DNA of 64,000 bases from positions 2,606,501 through 2,670,500 of the forward strand of contig OY992833.1 of the NCBI GenBank assembly GCA_963921425.1. The letters are read 5' to 3'. A program made the translations under genes and the position numbers. The DNA comes from Dryas octopetala. Lineage: Eukaryota; Streptophyta; Magnoliopsida; Rosales; Rosaceae. This document shows positions 34,761-47,131 of the stretch, piece after piece. Every line of letters begins with the position of its first letter. Within the stretch, counting starts at the first letter, position 1. The notes below the pieces were generated by a model. That model saw only the letters and a program-made list of their open reading frames with translations, was not told the origin of the DNA and ran no database searches.

Positions 34761-36059
34761 GTTGTAACTGTACGACACTCACAACTTCAGATTTAGTTGT
34801 GACTGAACGACAGTCACATCTAAGTTGTGACTTAATTGGGGCAAGGTGGTCTTTTCTCTTGAGTTTTTTTTTTTTTTTTTAAAGGGTGTGCAAATAGTAG
34901 CTCTCATTTTATATTGCTTTCGCACACTAGAGGCTTTTCTATTGCGCATAAGACGTCATTGTTTTATTATTTCAATCGACCAAAAAAAAAACTTTGATTT
35001 AAATTATCTTGTGTTCATATGAATTGGTTTTAGTGTACTCCTCTTTTTTTGTATTTATCAAAAGTGTTTTTTATACTGTAAATATATTTAAAAAAAGATC
35101 TAAGCAGATGAAATTTAAATTGAATAATTTACCCATACCAGCATCCCTTCTTCTCTTCTTCCTTCTCTTTCTTAATTTATCTATTTTCTTCAATCTATTT
35201 TTTTGGTCTCTTTGTCTTCGTTCGGTACGTTAAACCAATTTCTTCTTCTATTTCTCCGATCATGTGACCAATAGCTGAAGAGTTTGATTTTGGTGTATCA
35301 ACTTAATTCAGCTCTCAACTTCAGGTATTCAAAAACCTCAAGTATTGCAGAGATAGATATTCTTATCCACTGAAATTGTAATTCTACGGACTTTCCTAGT
35401 TTTTAAGTGCAGCTAATGACATAGGTGTACATCATTTGTAGTTTTCTACTGCATCTAATAACCTAGGTGTACATCATTCAAAGTTCAAACCCCACCAATA
35501 GCCCTAGGTGGTATTGTTAATGGAATAGGGACCATGGGAATCAACTTAATTTATTCTTGTTGACCAACTTTCTATTACTAAAGTAAGCAATGAAATGTAT
35601 GTAAACATTAGTCGGCAGACCATATATGTACACGAAATTGTCTATATCATTGAGACCATTTGCTTGGCCAAGTTGAATATATCACCAACCAAACCCAATA
35701 AGAAACATAAAGCTAGTGAACAAATATATTCAGATCTGCAAAGTGTACATTTGCATCCCTGCCGACCAAATGCTAGCCTTAATTTCTAGTTTTTATTTTT
35801 TGTTTATAAAAGACGTTTAGGGTGGAACTCGTAACCTCAAATATTGCAGAGACATTTTTATGAATTGAACAGGAGTAGAGTAAGTTATCATGGGCCTTAA
35901 TTGGTGGTGGTTGATTTCTTCTTTCTTTTAGTCTACTATTATATCAGTGTCGGTTTACATTTTGTTCAATTCGGTTTAAGTTTTTTTATTTTTCAACTTG
36001 CTGATTAAAAGAAAATGAGAAAACAAATTCAAAATATGCATAACAAGAAATTAAATCCT

Positions 36060-36200
36060 ATTAAATACACTATGCGTGCCAAAATATCTATATTTGCGCA
36101 ATAGAAAGAGCCTACGAACCAATTACTACGGAATAGCCTATTAAACGGATTACACTTGCCAAAATATCGGTGTTTGCACAATAAAAAGAGCCGCTTCGCA
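36060..36200. repeat. Imperfect tandem duplication, about 93-base period
   Basis: CCTATTAAA...TGCCAAAATATC...GCGCAATAGAAAGAGCC is followed by a second version ending GCACAATAAAAAGAGCC. Confidence 0.6.
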
Positions 36201-36300
36201 CTCGCGAGAGCAGTGCGGTGAGGCTAGTATGAATAAGGTGGATTAATTTACCATCAGATCTGCAAGGAAGATCGAGTAATATGCATATATATTTTTCTTT

Positions 36301-36585
36301 GGGTGCCGCTATTTAGCCCAAACTAATTCATTTTTAGCCCCAACAATTTAGTAAATATATAATTACTTATTTTTCCCTATGTAAATTGACCAATAAAGAC
36401 ATAATAGTTATTACCAAAAAAAAAAAAATTCACTCAACATCATTAATTCCTATACCTAACCATGCAGAGTCATTTTTTTCTAATTAAAAAACCTAAAAAT
36501 ATAATTTAAAAAAAATCTCATCATCCCATCACCACAACCTAGCCCCCCACCACCACCCTTCATCCCGTCACCTATCCGGCAGGCC

Positions 36586-36674
<89 letters not shown>

Positions 36675-37832
36675 ACCTCAACAATTAAGTTCATAAAATT
36701 ATGATTAATAATTGTCTAGCAATTGTAAAATTGCTTAAACAACCTTATAATTAAGGCCCACAAGTAATTACAAACCCAAATAAAATATAAACGAAATTAA
36801 ATAAAATGTCTGAAAGTTTAAAACGCAGATTTGAAGCCCTAAAAGGCCTCAAAAGGCCAAAAAAGCCCATACATCATGGCATAGCAATGGGTTTGAATCG
36901 TTTCGCGATTCCCTTCAAAACAATATGCAATAGTGCCACTTTCAGAGCCAAACCCTTCGACTAGTAGAAATCATTTCCCAGATTTCTTGGATTTGCAACG
37001 ATAAGTTGTTGCATAAATTTCTCCGCCAACAGTTCTGCATCACCCTCTCTCTCTCTCATCCTTTCCCAATTTGCAGAACCATTGGCCCTCCCTCACTCTA
37101 ATCCTTTCCCAATTTGCAGAACCATTGGCCCTCTAATCGAACCTCCATGTTGGGTGGTGGTCTGACCTCATTCTTCTTCTTGTAGAAAAAATAAAATCCA
37201 ACCCAAGATGATTTGGCTTTCATTGTAGTAGATTTGAGAGAGACTGAGAGAGAAAGGAAGAAAGAGATAGAAATAAGAAAGAGTGAGAGATGATGCAGAC
37301 TTGGAGATGTCGTCGGCGTCTCGATCGGCCAGGGTGTGGGGGGGTGGGTAGGGAAGGAGGAGGGGGACTGCTAGTTTCTCAGTTGGGATTAAGTGATTAA
37401 CTGTAGGAAAAAAGAAGAAGAAAGAAAAATAAGGAGGAGGGGCTGAGAGCCTGAGTTTCATAGTTTTGTTCAAACTTTTTTATATGCATTTGCAGGAAAA
37501 AAAAAAGGGAAGAAGGAGGAGTAAGAGGAGGAGGAGGTATATAAATAAAATACCTTAATGTTTGGTAGTGGTAGTGGTTATGGTGTTGGGTGGTGGTGGT
37601 GGTTATGGTGTTAGGTGGTGGTTATGGTGTTAAGTGGTGGCGGTGATGGTATTGGGTGTTTTTGTTGGATATAGAAAGTATAATCGGTGAGATGTGGTTT
37701 AGGGTTTTAGTAAGGGTAATTTGGGAAAACTTGTTGGGTATACTAATAAATTTTAAAATTTCTAATTTTTAGTTGGGTGTAGAAAGTGTGTTGGGGCTAC
37801 CGATAAAAAAATTGGGTTCGAATAGCGGCACC
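36301..37832. mobile_element. Mutator-like TIR element, 1,532 bp
   Basis: Flanked by the 10-bp direct repeat ATTTTTCTTT (36,291-36,300 and 37,833-37,842). Termini are inverted: GGGTGCCGCTATTTAGCCC on the left, GGTGCCGCTATTCGAACCC read inward from the right, with AGCCCCAACA following on both sides. The interior has a long (CT)n, a doubled block near 37,065-37,135 (TCCCAATTTGCAGAACCATT) and a GGTGGT-rich minisatellite at about 37,565-37,660. No transposase. Confidence 0.85.
36591..36671. repeat. (TC)n microsatellite
   Basis: About 80 uninterrupted bases of TC inside the Mutator-like element. Confidence 0.97.
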
Positions 37833-37842
37833 ATTTTTCTTT

Positions 37843-38728
37843 TTGTTCGTTTGTGTTTCATTTTTTCCAATGAAACACGAAGGGTGCCGCCAAGGCTAGA
37901 ACCATGGTTGGACCTTAGAATAAAGTTTAAAAAAAAATTAAAATTAGTCAACTGTTAGTTCATATTTAAATTCAAAAGCTCCAACAAAAATAAAGAAAAA
38001 TGTGTGTCATCTACTAAACTAAATAGTTACTGGCATAAAGCGATTTATTAATCAATAGTGTTATTTATTAATTTTGAAGAATTTACTGTAACCCATTTTT
38101 TGAACTTTTTAATCATCCATTCTTCAAGTTAATATTACGGAAAAAACTTACTTATCCCCATGTTGTAGTGATGTGACATCCCTTGAAGAAAGAGATAGAG
38201 ACAATAGATGAGAGAAAGAGAGAGAGAATTAAAAGAGTGAGAGAAGAAGGAGAGTCAATGAGAGAGGGGGTGATACCATGTGGTATCATATGAAGGGATA
38301 GGTAAGTTATTCTCTAATATTATTTATTTATCGTTTTACACTTTTATATAATTTAAAGGCTTTATTTCCAAACACCATTCATACTATAGGGGGTGTGCAC
38401 AAATACGCTCATCCGTTGTGAATTCATTAGTCTATTCACATGAGTATTCAGTCTCTACCTTGGTCCTAGTGTAAGCCCCAACCTCGTTGTTTCGAGTAGA
38501 AGCATCACCATATTGCTCACTCTATACATAAAACATGAAAATGTAGTAAGAATCATGTATGCGGCAGAGGGTAGCCAAACAAAATGCCTTTATTCGGCAG
38601 TTGGCTGCCAAACAAATACAATAACATTCGGCAAATGCCTGTCAAACAAGATCACTTCTACACAAATATCAGAATTTCATTCGGCGGCTTTTTGTCGAAC
38701 ATAAGTAAACTATTCGGTAGATGTCTAC
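37843..38728. other. Intergenic, with ATTCGGC-type repeats
   Basis: No gene. 38,560-38,728 holds several imperfect copies of a unit like ATTCGGCA...TGCC...AAACAA. The pattern resumes after 50,321, so it was one block before the LTR insertion. Confidence 0.6.
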
Positions 38729-39142
38729 TGTAACGACCCGACTCAAATTTCACGAGAAATTGAAATTCTTATTCGTAATGGCCATTAGAGGCGTAGTGGG
38801 AAGTTGAGTTGTGAGACCCCGTATTTTTCTAAGTTTTGGTTTGAAAATATTTCAAATATTTTGAGAATTCATCTTAAGGATTTTGAGAATTTATTTGAAA
38901 AATAAAAGGTTTTGAGTTAATTTTTAATTTTGTTTTAAATTGGGTTTGACCCAATGTTGATTTTGTGTTCTATTGGGCTTTCGTTTTTTAGCTTGGGCCC
39001 ATTGGAAAGGTCTCGAGCCCACGAGTCCATAGACGTGAACCGTGCGTCAATCGAAATTACTGTTTAAGAGATACGTGTATTTAAACTAAGGGGCAATTTT
39101 TGTAAATTTACAAAAATGGGTTTTAAAAACCCAAAAATCAGA

Positions 39143-39145
<3 letters not shown>

Positions 39146-39195
<50 letters not shown>
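39146..39195. repeat. (CT)n microsatellite
   Basis: Uninterrupted CT run inside the outermost LTR unit, followed by a C-rich, leader-like stretch. Confidence 0.95.
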
Positions 39196-39197
<2 letters not shown>

Positions 39198-40701
39198 CGA
39201 CATCTCTCTCTTCCCTCTCCCCTTCGCCGGCCAGTGCTCCCACGAGTAAAAAATAGCTCGGAAAAACCCAGCTTTCTTGCCAGTTTCAATTCCAGATTTC
39301 GGCCACCTCCGAGCTTCGATCGACTTGATTTTAGAAGAGTTTTCTTCCTCTCTTCATGGGCTTCCAAACTCATATGGTATTGCTTGTCAATTTTAAGTAT
39401 TTGTGATTTTGGAAAATTGGGGTTTAGGACCCATTTCGGGTTCTCTTGGGAATTTGAGATTTTGGGTGGTGTTTGAGGTATTTTGGACAATTCACACCCC
39501 TAAGAAACGTTAATTGATTATTAGAATTAGAAAATTTAAGAGATTTGGACGATTGGTGACTTTTAGGCTAGACACCGCCACTTTGGGCGGCAACGGTAGT
39601 GGTTTCGACCACCCAGCCATCAATTCCTTTAGATAACATGAATTTTGGAACAGTATTGAGTTGATTATTGACGTTGGCCGGATAGGTGGAAGTTTCTCAG
39701 ATTTGACGAAACCTCAAATCAGACCATAATCGGACACTTTGTGTTACCGAAACGACTTCTAGACAAACCTCGGCTAAGGTATAACGTGTATAAGGTTTAT
39801 TTGAGTGAAATGAATGGATTAAAAAGTTTGGGTGTTGCTGGATATAGAGCCGGGAAGGGTCTACAAGGCTTTTGAGTGATGGGCTTTAAGCGAAATTTTA
39901 AATTAATCGTGAGAAAATAATAGATTTAAGTGTAACGTTTAGATTCACACATGCACCGTATATTTTCGTTAAGCCGAGCCTAATTTCATGTTTATTTGTG
40001 TATAATATAGGCAATATCAATGAGGCTCAAGACAATCCGACGGAGGATCGACATTGATTTCGCACTGTGAGTGGACTTTCATTTTCTGAAATGTTTTACA
40101 CATTGTATGATTTAATTCACTTCTTAATTTCATTGAGTTTGGGTTTGAGATAAAAAGGGTTGTGAGTGAAACTTTGTTTTGAAAGAATTTATGACCTCTA
40201 AGTTATTGATATTTAATTTGATTTAGTTTCGGATTTTGATTGATATTTCCGATTTAAAGTTTCTTCAAATAGTATTCTATTTGAGTTAGTTACATTGGAT
40301 TTTATGATTTGGTGAGAAATAAGGAAATTAAAAAATGTTTGCATGCGTGAGATTAAATGATCATATAAATATTTGAGTTCTTGATGTGTGAATTGTTTTA
40401 AACAAGTATTTGGCATTTTGGGATTTGAATTCATTGTTGCATGCATAGTTTTGATATGAAAGTTGCATGAGTTAATTTAACTAAAAAGATAACTTTGGGG
40501 AATTTTATTCGAGGATTTAAATTGGAAGTTTTATGCGAGAATTCGTTTCATGGGTATTGATTTGAGATATTTCACCAGCTATTTCCATATTTATCTATTG
40601 GCGATAATTAAATTTATTGGAAGCATGGTTTTAGTGGATTTTATAAGAAATTACAGATCTGACTCGGCGATGTATGTCCAAACTTAATTGCTTGCCCGTA
40701 C

Positions 40702-40922
40702 ATTGATTCGCTCTGCACGGGAAGTGGCGAGCTTTCCTGCCTGCATGTGCATTGATTAGCTCTGCACGGGAAGTGGCAAAGATTTCTGCCTGCCCGTGCA
40801 TCGATTCGCTCTACAAGAGAAGTGACGAGCTTACATGTCTGCCTGTGTATGGAGATCACTCTACACGGGAAGTGACGAGCTTATTTATCTGCTCGTGCAT
40901 ATGCACGGGATGTGACAAGCTT
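40702..40922. repeat. Minisatellite, about 49-base period, 4.5 copies
   Basis: Repeats of a unit like GCTCTGCACGGGAAGTGGCG...CTGCCCGTGCAT. The copies diverge by 10-25 % by eye. Lies just left of the insertion point of the second LTR unit. Confidence 0.8.
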
Positions 40923-41775
40923 ATGTTCTTAAGAGTATGATTGGATGTTTATTTCATGGCCTAGATGTAATGTCCAAAAACATAATAATAATAATAAAGA
41001 GATGGAAGCAATGAAAAAAAATAATAATAATTCACCTTAAGCAAGCAATGAAAAAAAAAACAAAGAGAGAGAAGGAAAGAGAAAACGAGAGAGAGAAAGA
41101 AGGGAGAGTCAACTGGAGAAAGGGACTGCGGGTGGGCACAAGACGGGGGGGACGAGACTTTTCTCATCCCGTTCTCATCTCATGATTTGAGTTCAGGATC
41201 GGTATGGGACGAGATGGGGGTTTTGGGATTATGGTACCATCTCATCCCGTACCAAACTGGTTCGGTACCATCCCGATCCCAGACAAAAAAATAATAAAAA
41301 TTCAATTATTCAATTTTTATTCAAGATTCATCTTCAAGTAATAACCTATAAACATAACCTATTTTTATTCAACTATGCAAATGGAACAACAATTCAAGTA
41401 ATAACCTGTTTTTATTCAAGATTGAAGATTCATCTTCAAGACTTCAACAATTCAATTATTCAACAATTCAAAATTCAAATAAACAACAATACAACATAAA
41501 CTTCAACAATTTAAATATTCAAAGTTTCAAAGTTCAAACATAAACTCTAGCAATATATTAGTGGTAGTACTTGCATATTCTACACAAAATAATTCATAAC
41601 AATTAGTAACTTAGTCCATGAAACTTACAAAACAAATACAAACTTACAAAGCAAACCAAATAAAGTTTAAGATAATAAACAAAACATTACTTGCTTCAAC
41701 ACTTTCATAAAATTCAAGTTCTTCAAGACAATTTTCATCTTCTAAATCCAAGCTGGAAATGTCATCTCCCCTCAA

Positions 41776-43708
41776 TCAGTTTTGCATACAAATCAAGGCC
41801 TCCACTGATTTTGGAGTTAATGAACTCCTAAATGCATCTATGACCCTGCCCCTAGTGCTAAAACAACTCTCAGATGCAACATTAGATACTTGAATGGCAA
41901 GAACATCATTTGCAATTGCTGACAACACAGGATATTTGGGACCATTGAGCTTCCACCACAATAAAATGTCAAAACCATGTGCTCCTTTGGCTGTCCATTT
42001 CAAGGATCCATCAAGTATGTATCAACTTTATGTGCCACCACTGCATCATTACTCCCTCCCACCATCTCTACCCCCATCTTCTACCATAGAACTAGAAGTA
42101 GCATTTTCTGAATCAGAATCCTGGTTCTTTCTAATGTGTATGCCACCATCTACTCTTGGTCCATAATCTTCATAAAGGGCCATCAAAATTTCTTTAATCC
42201 ATGAGGTGGTCCCATCCACCTCCCATTCTTCAAACCCCTCCTTCCTATATAGATGAGTTACATGTCTCATCTTGAACCTTGGATCCAAAACAAGTGCAAT
42301 CAACACCAATTGGTTTAGCTGGTCTATACTATAAAAATACTTATCGTATTTTTCTCTCATATTGGCTGCCAAGTCACACAACACTTTCTCAGTCTGTGAA
42401 CCAGTGACCATCTCAGGTGTCACAAATAACCTGTTAATCTCACAGTTAATAGCCAAAAGATCATGAAAAGTTGTGTGGATAGTGGGGTGCAAAGATGCAC
42501 TAACCTTTAAAGTCACATCATAAAACACCCTCAAAAACTGCACAAACACCCTTGCTTTTTCCAAATCATCCTCATTAGGTGGTCCAACTCTAGACTGCTT
42601 ACCGCTGCTTTTAATCACATGACCATCCTCATCATATTCTTCATCTGGTTCCTTAAAGTAAGCCAAAAAGGCTGCCTCCTTCATTTTTGCATAAGCCTCC
42701 TTCATCTTCATCCTCCTTCTTTTGCATAAGCCTTTTTAAATTTCAAGGCTGCCTCTAACATTATAAATATTGAATTCTACCTTGTGGGGACATCCATGCA
42801 TAAAAGACTTTTGGTGGACAATTTTTCCTTTTCCACTGAGGATTTAAAATAGTTCAATCTTTGTGGAGAGGACCTCACAAACTTCACAACATTCCTAATG
42901 GCTAACACAGACCTATTCAGCTTCTTCAACTTACTCACCACTATTAGATTGGTTATGTGAGCAATACATCTCATATGCAAATACTTCCCACCCAAAATAG
43001 CTTGTGAATTCTCCCACTTATTAATCTTAGACCTCACCCAATCTATGGCAACTTTATTTGCAGAAGCATTGTCAACAGTTATGGCCATGACTTTCTCTAT
43101 CCCCCACTCCAACAAACAAGCCTCAAGAAGCTTCCCTATGGTGGACCCTTGGTGATTAAGAATCACACAAAAGTTTAAAATTCTTTTGTGCAACTCCAAT
43201 CACTATCAATGAAATGGGCAGGGAGCACCATATAATTAAGGTTTTGGACACTTGTCCAAGTGTCAGTAGTGAGGCTAATCCTATAGCCACTCAACTCCTT
43301 CTTCAAGCTGGCCTTATGGACATCATACATGTCGAGAAAATGTCTAACTATAGTTCTCCTGCAAGGGACATCAAACAATGGGCAAGCGACGCTACAAAAC
43401 CTCTGAAAACTCATCTTCTCTACAAAACTAAATGGAAGCTCATCAATCACAATCATCTCAACACAAGCTTCCATAACATCACTCTGCACAAACCCCCTAG
43501 AAACCATCTTGTTACCCTGACTCTTATCACCAGTAAGGATCTTTTGGTTTTTATCTTGATTGGGTGGGTAGTATCTGCAATATTTTCTAATGTGTTTAAG
43601 CATTCTTGATGTCCCATTTTTTCCACTATTAACAGCATAATCTCCTAAAGAACATTTAGGACAATATATGCATTTAACTCTCTTATGAACAACTTCTACT
43701 TCTATCAT
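41776..43708 (-). pseudogene. hAT transposase (RICESLEEPER-like), broken
   Basis: Read on the minus strand from 43,708. A BED-type zinc finger is near the start (CIYCPKC...HIRKYC), then the hAT catalytic core region (VDNASANK, HMRCIAHI), and at the end the hAT dimerisation domain (FDILLWWKLNGPKYPVLSAI, SNVASESCFSTRGR, LTPKSVEALIC). Breaks: a one-base deletion near 43,185; TAG for Trp in the DVPTRWNS-type motif near 42,779; a doubled AAGGAGGCTTATGCAAAA near 42,700 with stop; and stops/frame changes at 42,003-42,060. A full protein would be roughly 650 residues, the usual size. Nuclear DNA-cutting enzyme in its intact form; inactive here. Confidence 0.9.
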
Positions 43709-45085
43709 CTTCCCCTTTCATTATCTTTTTTTTTTTTTTCTTTTCCTCATACTCTTTAAAGTGATCTCAAACCCAACTACACTTGTTTTCAAATCTACCT
43801 TTACTATCTGTATTGAGCTCACTTACAGGTTTATTTGCTTGGGATGGCATGTTCTTTCCTCCTCATTAATTGGCTCTCTTCTACTGCAGGTTCAATTTGC
43901 ATGGAGTTGGACAATGGGCATGGCGGTCCCATTGGTGATGGTGACGTTCCTGTTGAAGAACAAGCAACCCCACTTGGGCCACTCTGCTGCTGGGGGGGAT
44001 TAGACTGCATAACTCATAACATATAAATTTTAAATTGATATAAACAATTGTAAACTAATAGGAACAATTGTAAATTTATTAATTTAATTAGATTTGCACA
44101 GCTGAATGCTACTCAATCAGCCTTCTCAAATCTCAATCAACATCAACATTGCATAACATAACAACCAATAAGTTATACCAAATATAACCCAATAACCAAT
44201 AACCAATAACATATAACATATTAATTGACATAAACAAAACCCAACCCATAACCCATTTCGGCTTACAGAACAAATAAGTTAACAAATCTAAGTATCTAAC
44301 CCAGAATGCTCAATCAACAAATCAAAAAATCCAGAAACCAAATAACAAATCTAACCCAGAATGTTCAATCACAAACTCACAAAGTACAAACCAAATGCTC
44401 AATCACAAACTCACAAAGTATAAACACTTAAGACTTACCATAACCTGTCGAGAGAAGTGCAATGCGACGGCGAGAGAGGCTGGTGCAGTGGTGAGATGCG
44501 AGGGGGAGAGAGGTTGCGAGGTTGGTGCGAATGTGCTGGCGCAGTGGTGCGATGCGAGGGGAGAGAGGCTGGTGTGACGGCAACGACGACAGCTTCTGGG
44601 GTCCGACACGGCGACGTCTGTGACTGGCAGTCCCTTGCGATGCGAAGTTGGGACTCAGGGATAGTGTTGGCCGATGGGAGAGGGTTGGGTTAGGGTTGTT
44701 TTTTGTGACTTTGGTGTTTGGTCAGTTGGTTTGGAGTTTGAGAGTCTAAATTGAAATTCAGAAATTGGGATTAGGCATTTAGGCCATTTGGGAGTCACGG
44801 GCCTCACAGGTGTTGGTTGGGTTTTTAGGTGAAAAGTTAAAAAATGAATTGGACTTAGTGTTATTTGGGCCCATTAAATGAAATAAATAAATTTTTAATT
44901 ATTTAACCTTCAGGATGAGACCATTCCGGTATTGAACCTTCAGGACTGATCCCATCCTATTTGAGATCGGTACGGTACGAGATCGGTACAGGGTTTGAAA
45001 AAAAAAAAACGAAACGAGACCATACGATATGAAATGGTACGGAATGGTATGGTTTCGGTATTTTCCGTCTTAATGCCCACCCCTA
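43709..45085. other. hAT 5' region
   Basis: Non-coding. It includes an AT-rich part (44,000-44,400) with repeated AACCAATAA pieces, a GC-rich imperfect repeat block at about 44,455-44,600 (GATGCGAGGGGAGAGAGGCTG-like units), and the subterminal GGTACGG repeats. Confidence 0.55.
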
Positions 45086-47131
45086 AAAGGGACAGAAAGG
45101 AGAAGGAAGAAACATGAGAAGGTTAGAGTTTAAATTTAAACTTCATCCTTCTTCTTCATCCTTCTTAGTTGTTAAGACTTTGCTTAAACAGTTAAACTAA
45201 CATCTTTTAGTTTCTGTGGTCTTTCTTTTTACTGTAAGAATCACAAGTTTTAGCCTCTTTTTAACTCTAAAAGGTAGAGAAGAAGGTGAGCTCAAGGAAC
45301 CATGGGTGTTCTTGGCATTTTTTTTTCTTTTGAAACTTTTATTTAAATTTTGTTTATACATCTTTGTTTAATGTTGTTAAACTAAATGTAGGTCACTTAT
45401 AACCTTAATATAGCTATAGGAACAGGTTTTGAGGATTGAAAACGAAGGAAAATGAAAAACCAAGAAAAATGGAAAATCTGGAAATTTTTCCAGAAAATTC
45501 ACATGTTCGTATAGCCTCCTTTCAGGCCTTATAACTTGAGTTTTAACCGTTCATTTTGCATGTTCTTTATATGGTTGTAAATAGGTGATGCAGAGCTTTA
45601 AAACAAGTATAAGTTTGTTTAATTTGGTGAAGGTTTGAAAGGTTAAAAGTCAAGTCAAAATGAGATAAAAACTGGAAAATTTCTGAAAAAACAGGGGTTG
45701 TTTGAAGGGATGATGAATAGTGTTTGCCAATGACCCCCACACGCGTGGCAGCGCATGTGGTTGTTTTCGGCTACCGTTTTCGCCTAATTTTCACCCTCCC
45801 AACTTTATTTTTTGATACAAGTCTATTGGTATAAGTTTTGTGTCAATATGACACCTCTAAGTTAAAGTGTGAGTTACGCTCTCCTTAAAAACAGAGTGAG
45901 ATAAATTTAAATTTAATTAATTTATATCTAAACTATACTTTTTTAAAATTTTTTAGACCCGAACACATAGGAATCGACCAAGAGGGAACCCGTGCTCAAG
46001 AAATTAAGGTAGAGTCTCTATTTCTCCAATGATTGGACTATATTACAATTAATCTTTGTGTCATGTTGTGTGATTTATTTTCTTGTGATGATATTTATTT
46101 ATTAAATGTATCAAGTTCATTATATTTGCCTTATTATTAATCTTGTTATTATTGATACTGTGGGTGTGCACTGTGAAATTTCCTAAGTCTGTGATACACT
46201 CAAATTGCATAAGATTGAATTATCATTAATGTACAATTTAACTTCTCTACACATGCATTAATGTTTATCTTTACATGCATAATCAAAAGTAAATAAGAAA
46301 AGTGTGGTTGTGAACAGTGTTAATAAAATGATTAATTGAGACACTAAAAAGAGAGAGAGATGAACTTGGTGGTCTCATGATTTATGGGAGACACCAAGGA
46401 AAATGGAAGATGTACCTGGTGATCTCATGATTTATGGAAGAACTGTCGAAGGAAAATTGAAAATAATAATATTCAAAATATTTGGGCTTAGGGACGGACG
46501 GGTGTTGGCTCATACATGGGACATTCGGGGCCACAGTGGTAGGATGTACGGTATGGGACGTGTAGGCGTCTTTGTCTTGGGTATGTGTCATCGGGAATAG
46601 TTAAGGAGTGAGTACACACATTTTCATTGCATATAACTGTAATCATTATCCGTTTTCTTTTCTTTTACTGAGACATTGATTAAATGTGATAATTGGCCAT
46701 GAGAGATCACTATACCCTACTAAGTCTTAAAAGCTCACACCCAAGTAGATTGTGTGGGTGACGAAAATATGACCGATGAATACCCAAGTGGAATTTAGAG
46801 AATTTGCTGAAGTGTTATGTTTCGTTTGTTTATTAATGAATTGTAATATATAAGAAGATGAACATCTGGTGTGGTACTCTTGGAACAGTAGTTTGCTAAA
46901 TAAAGTCTATTTTCATATTCATTTTACTTAGTTTCTTTAAATATTCTATTTTGTTTTATTTTCCTTTCTTTCACGTCTTGATTATAGAAATAATTTTATT
47001 AATCTGCGATTATTACATAAGTCACGCTTTACTCCAAGATTAATCAATTTTATTCAAGATTGTGGTGTGACACTAGAGATGGATATAGTGCATGGATATA
47101 AATGGAGAATCTGGTTATTTACGTAATCATC

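Larger units (their letters stand above)
32849..36290. other. Gene-poor unique region
   Basis: AT-rich, with no convincing gene. It contains a possible short minus-strand exon (33,361-33,425), a doubled 19-base piece (GCATCTGTATCTCAAAAAG) near 34,340-34,375, a dispersed repeat (34,480-34,760) related to 52,700-52,860, and an imperfect tandem pair of about 93 bases at 36,060-36,200. Confidence 0.6.
41127..45085 (-). mobile_element. hAT transposon, decayed, 3,959 bp
   Basis: Flanked by a perfect 8-bp duplication AAAGGGAC (41,119-41,126 and 45,086-45,093), the hAT hallmark. The termini are TGCGGGTGGGCA on the left and, read inward, TAGGGGTGGGCA on the right. Subterminal regions carry many GGTACGG/CGGTACC-like motifs. 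A broken hAT transposase lies inside on the minus strand. Confidence 0.92.
40966..47072 (+). mobile_element. Solo-LTR-like unit 2, nested, carrying a hAT element
   Basis: Begins TGTAATGTCC and ends GTGGTGTGACA, with a perfect 5-bp duplication CTAGA (40,961-40,965 and 47,073-47,077). Minus the hAT insertion and its 8-bp duplication it is about 2.14 kb. No internal retrotransposon domain, so a solo LTR is likely. A doubled block near 46,365-46,440 repeats TCTCATGATTTATGG. Confidence 0.8.

Noticed and set aside
37168..37473. 101-codon minus-strand frame
   Set aside because: Simple Phe/Ser/Leu sequence within the Mutator-like element; no domain or splice context.
38812..38830. Second LTR start (TGTGAGACCCCG) inside the outer LTR unit
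   Set aside because: It resembles an LTR terminus, but I could not find a matching right end and target duplication (TGAGT), so it is not called.
39086..39490. 134-codon minus-strand frame over the (CT)n tract
   Set aside because: Arg/Glu repeat from the microsatellite; part of an LTR unit.
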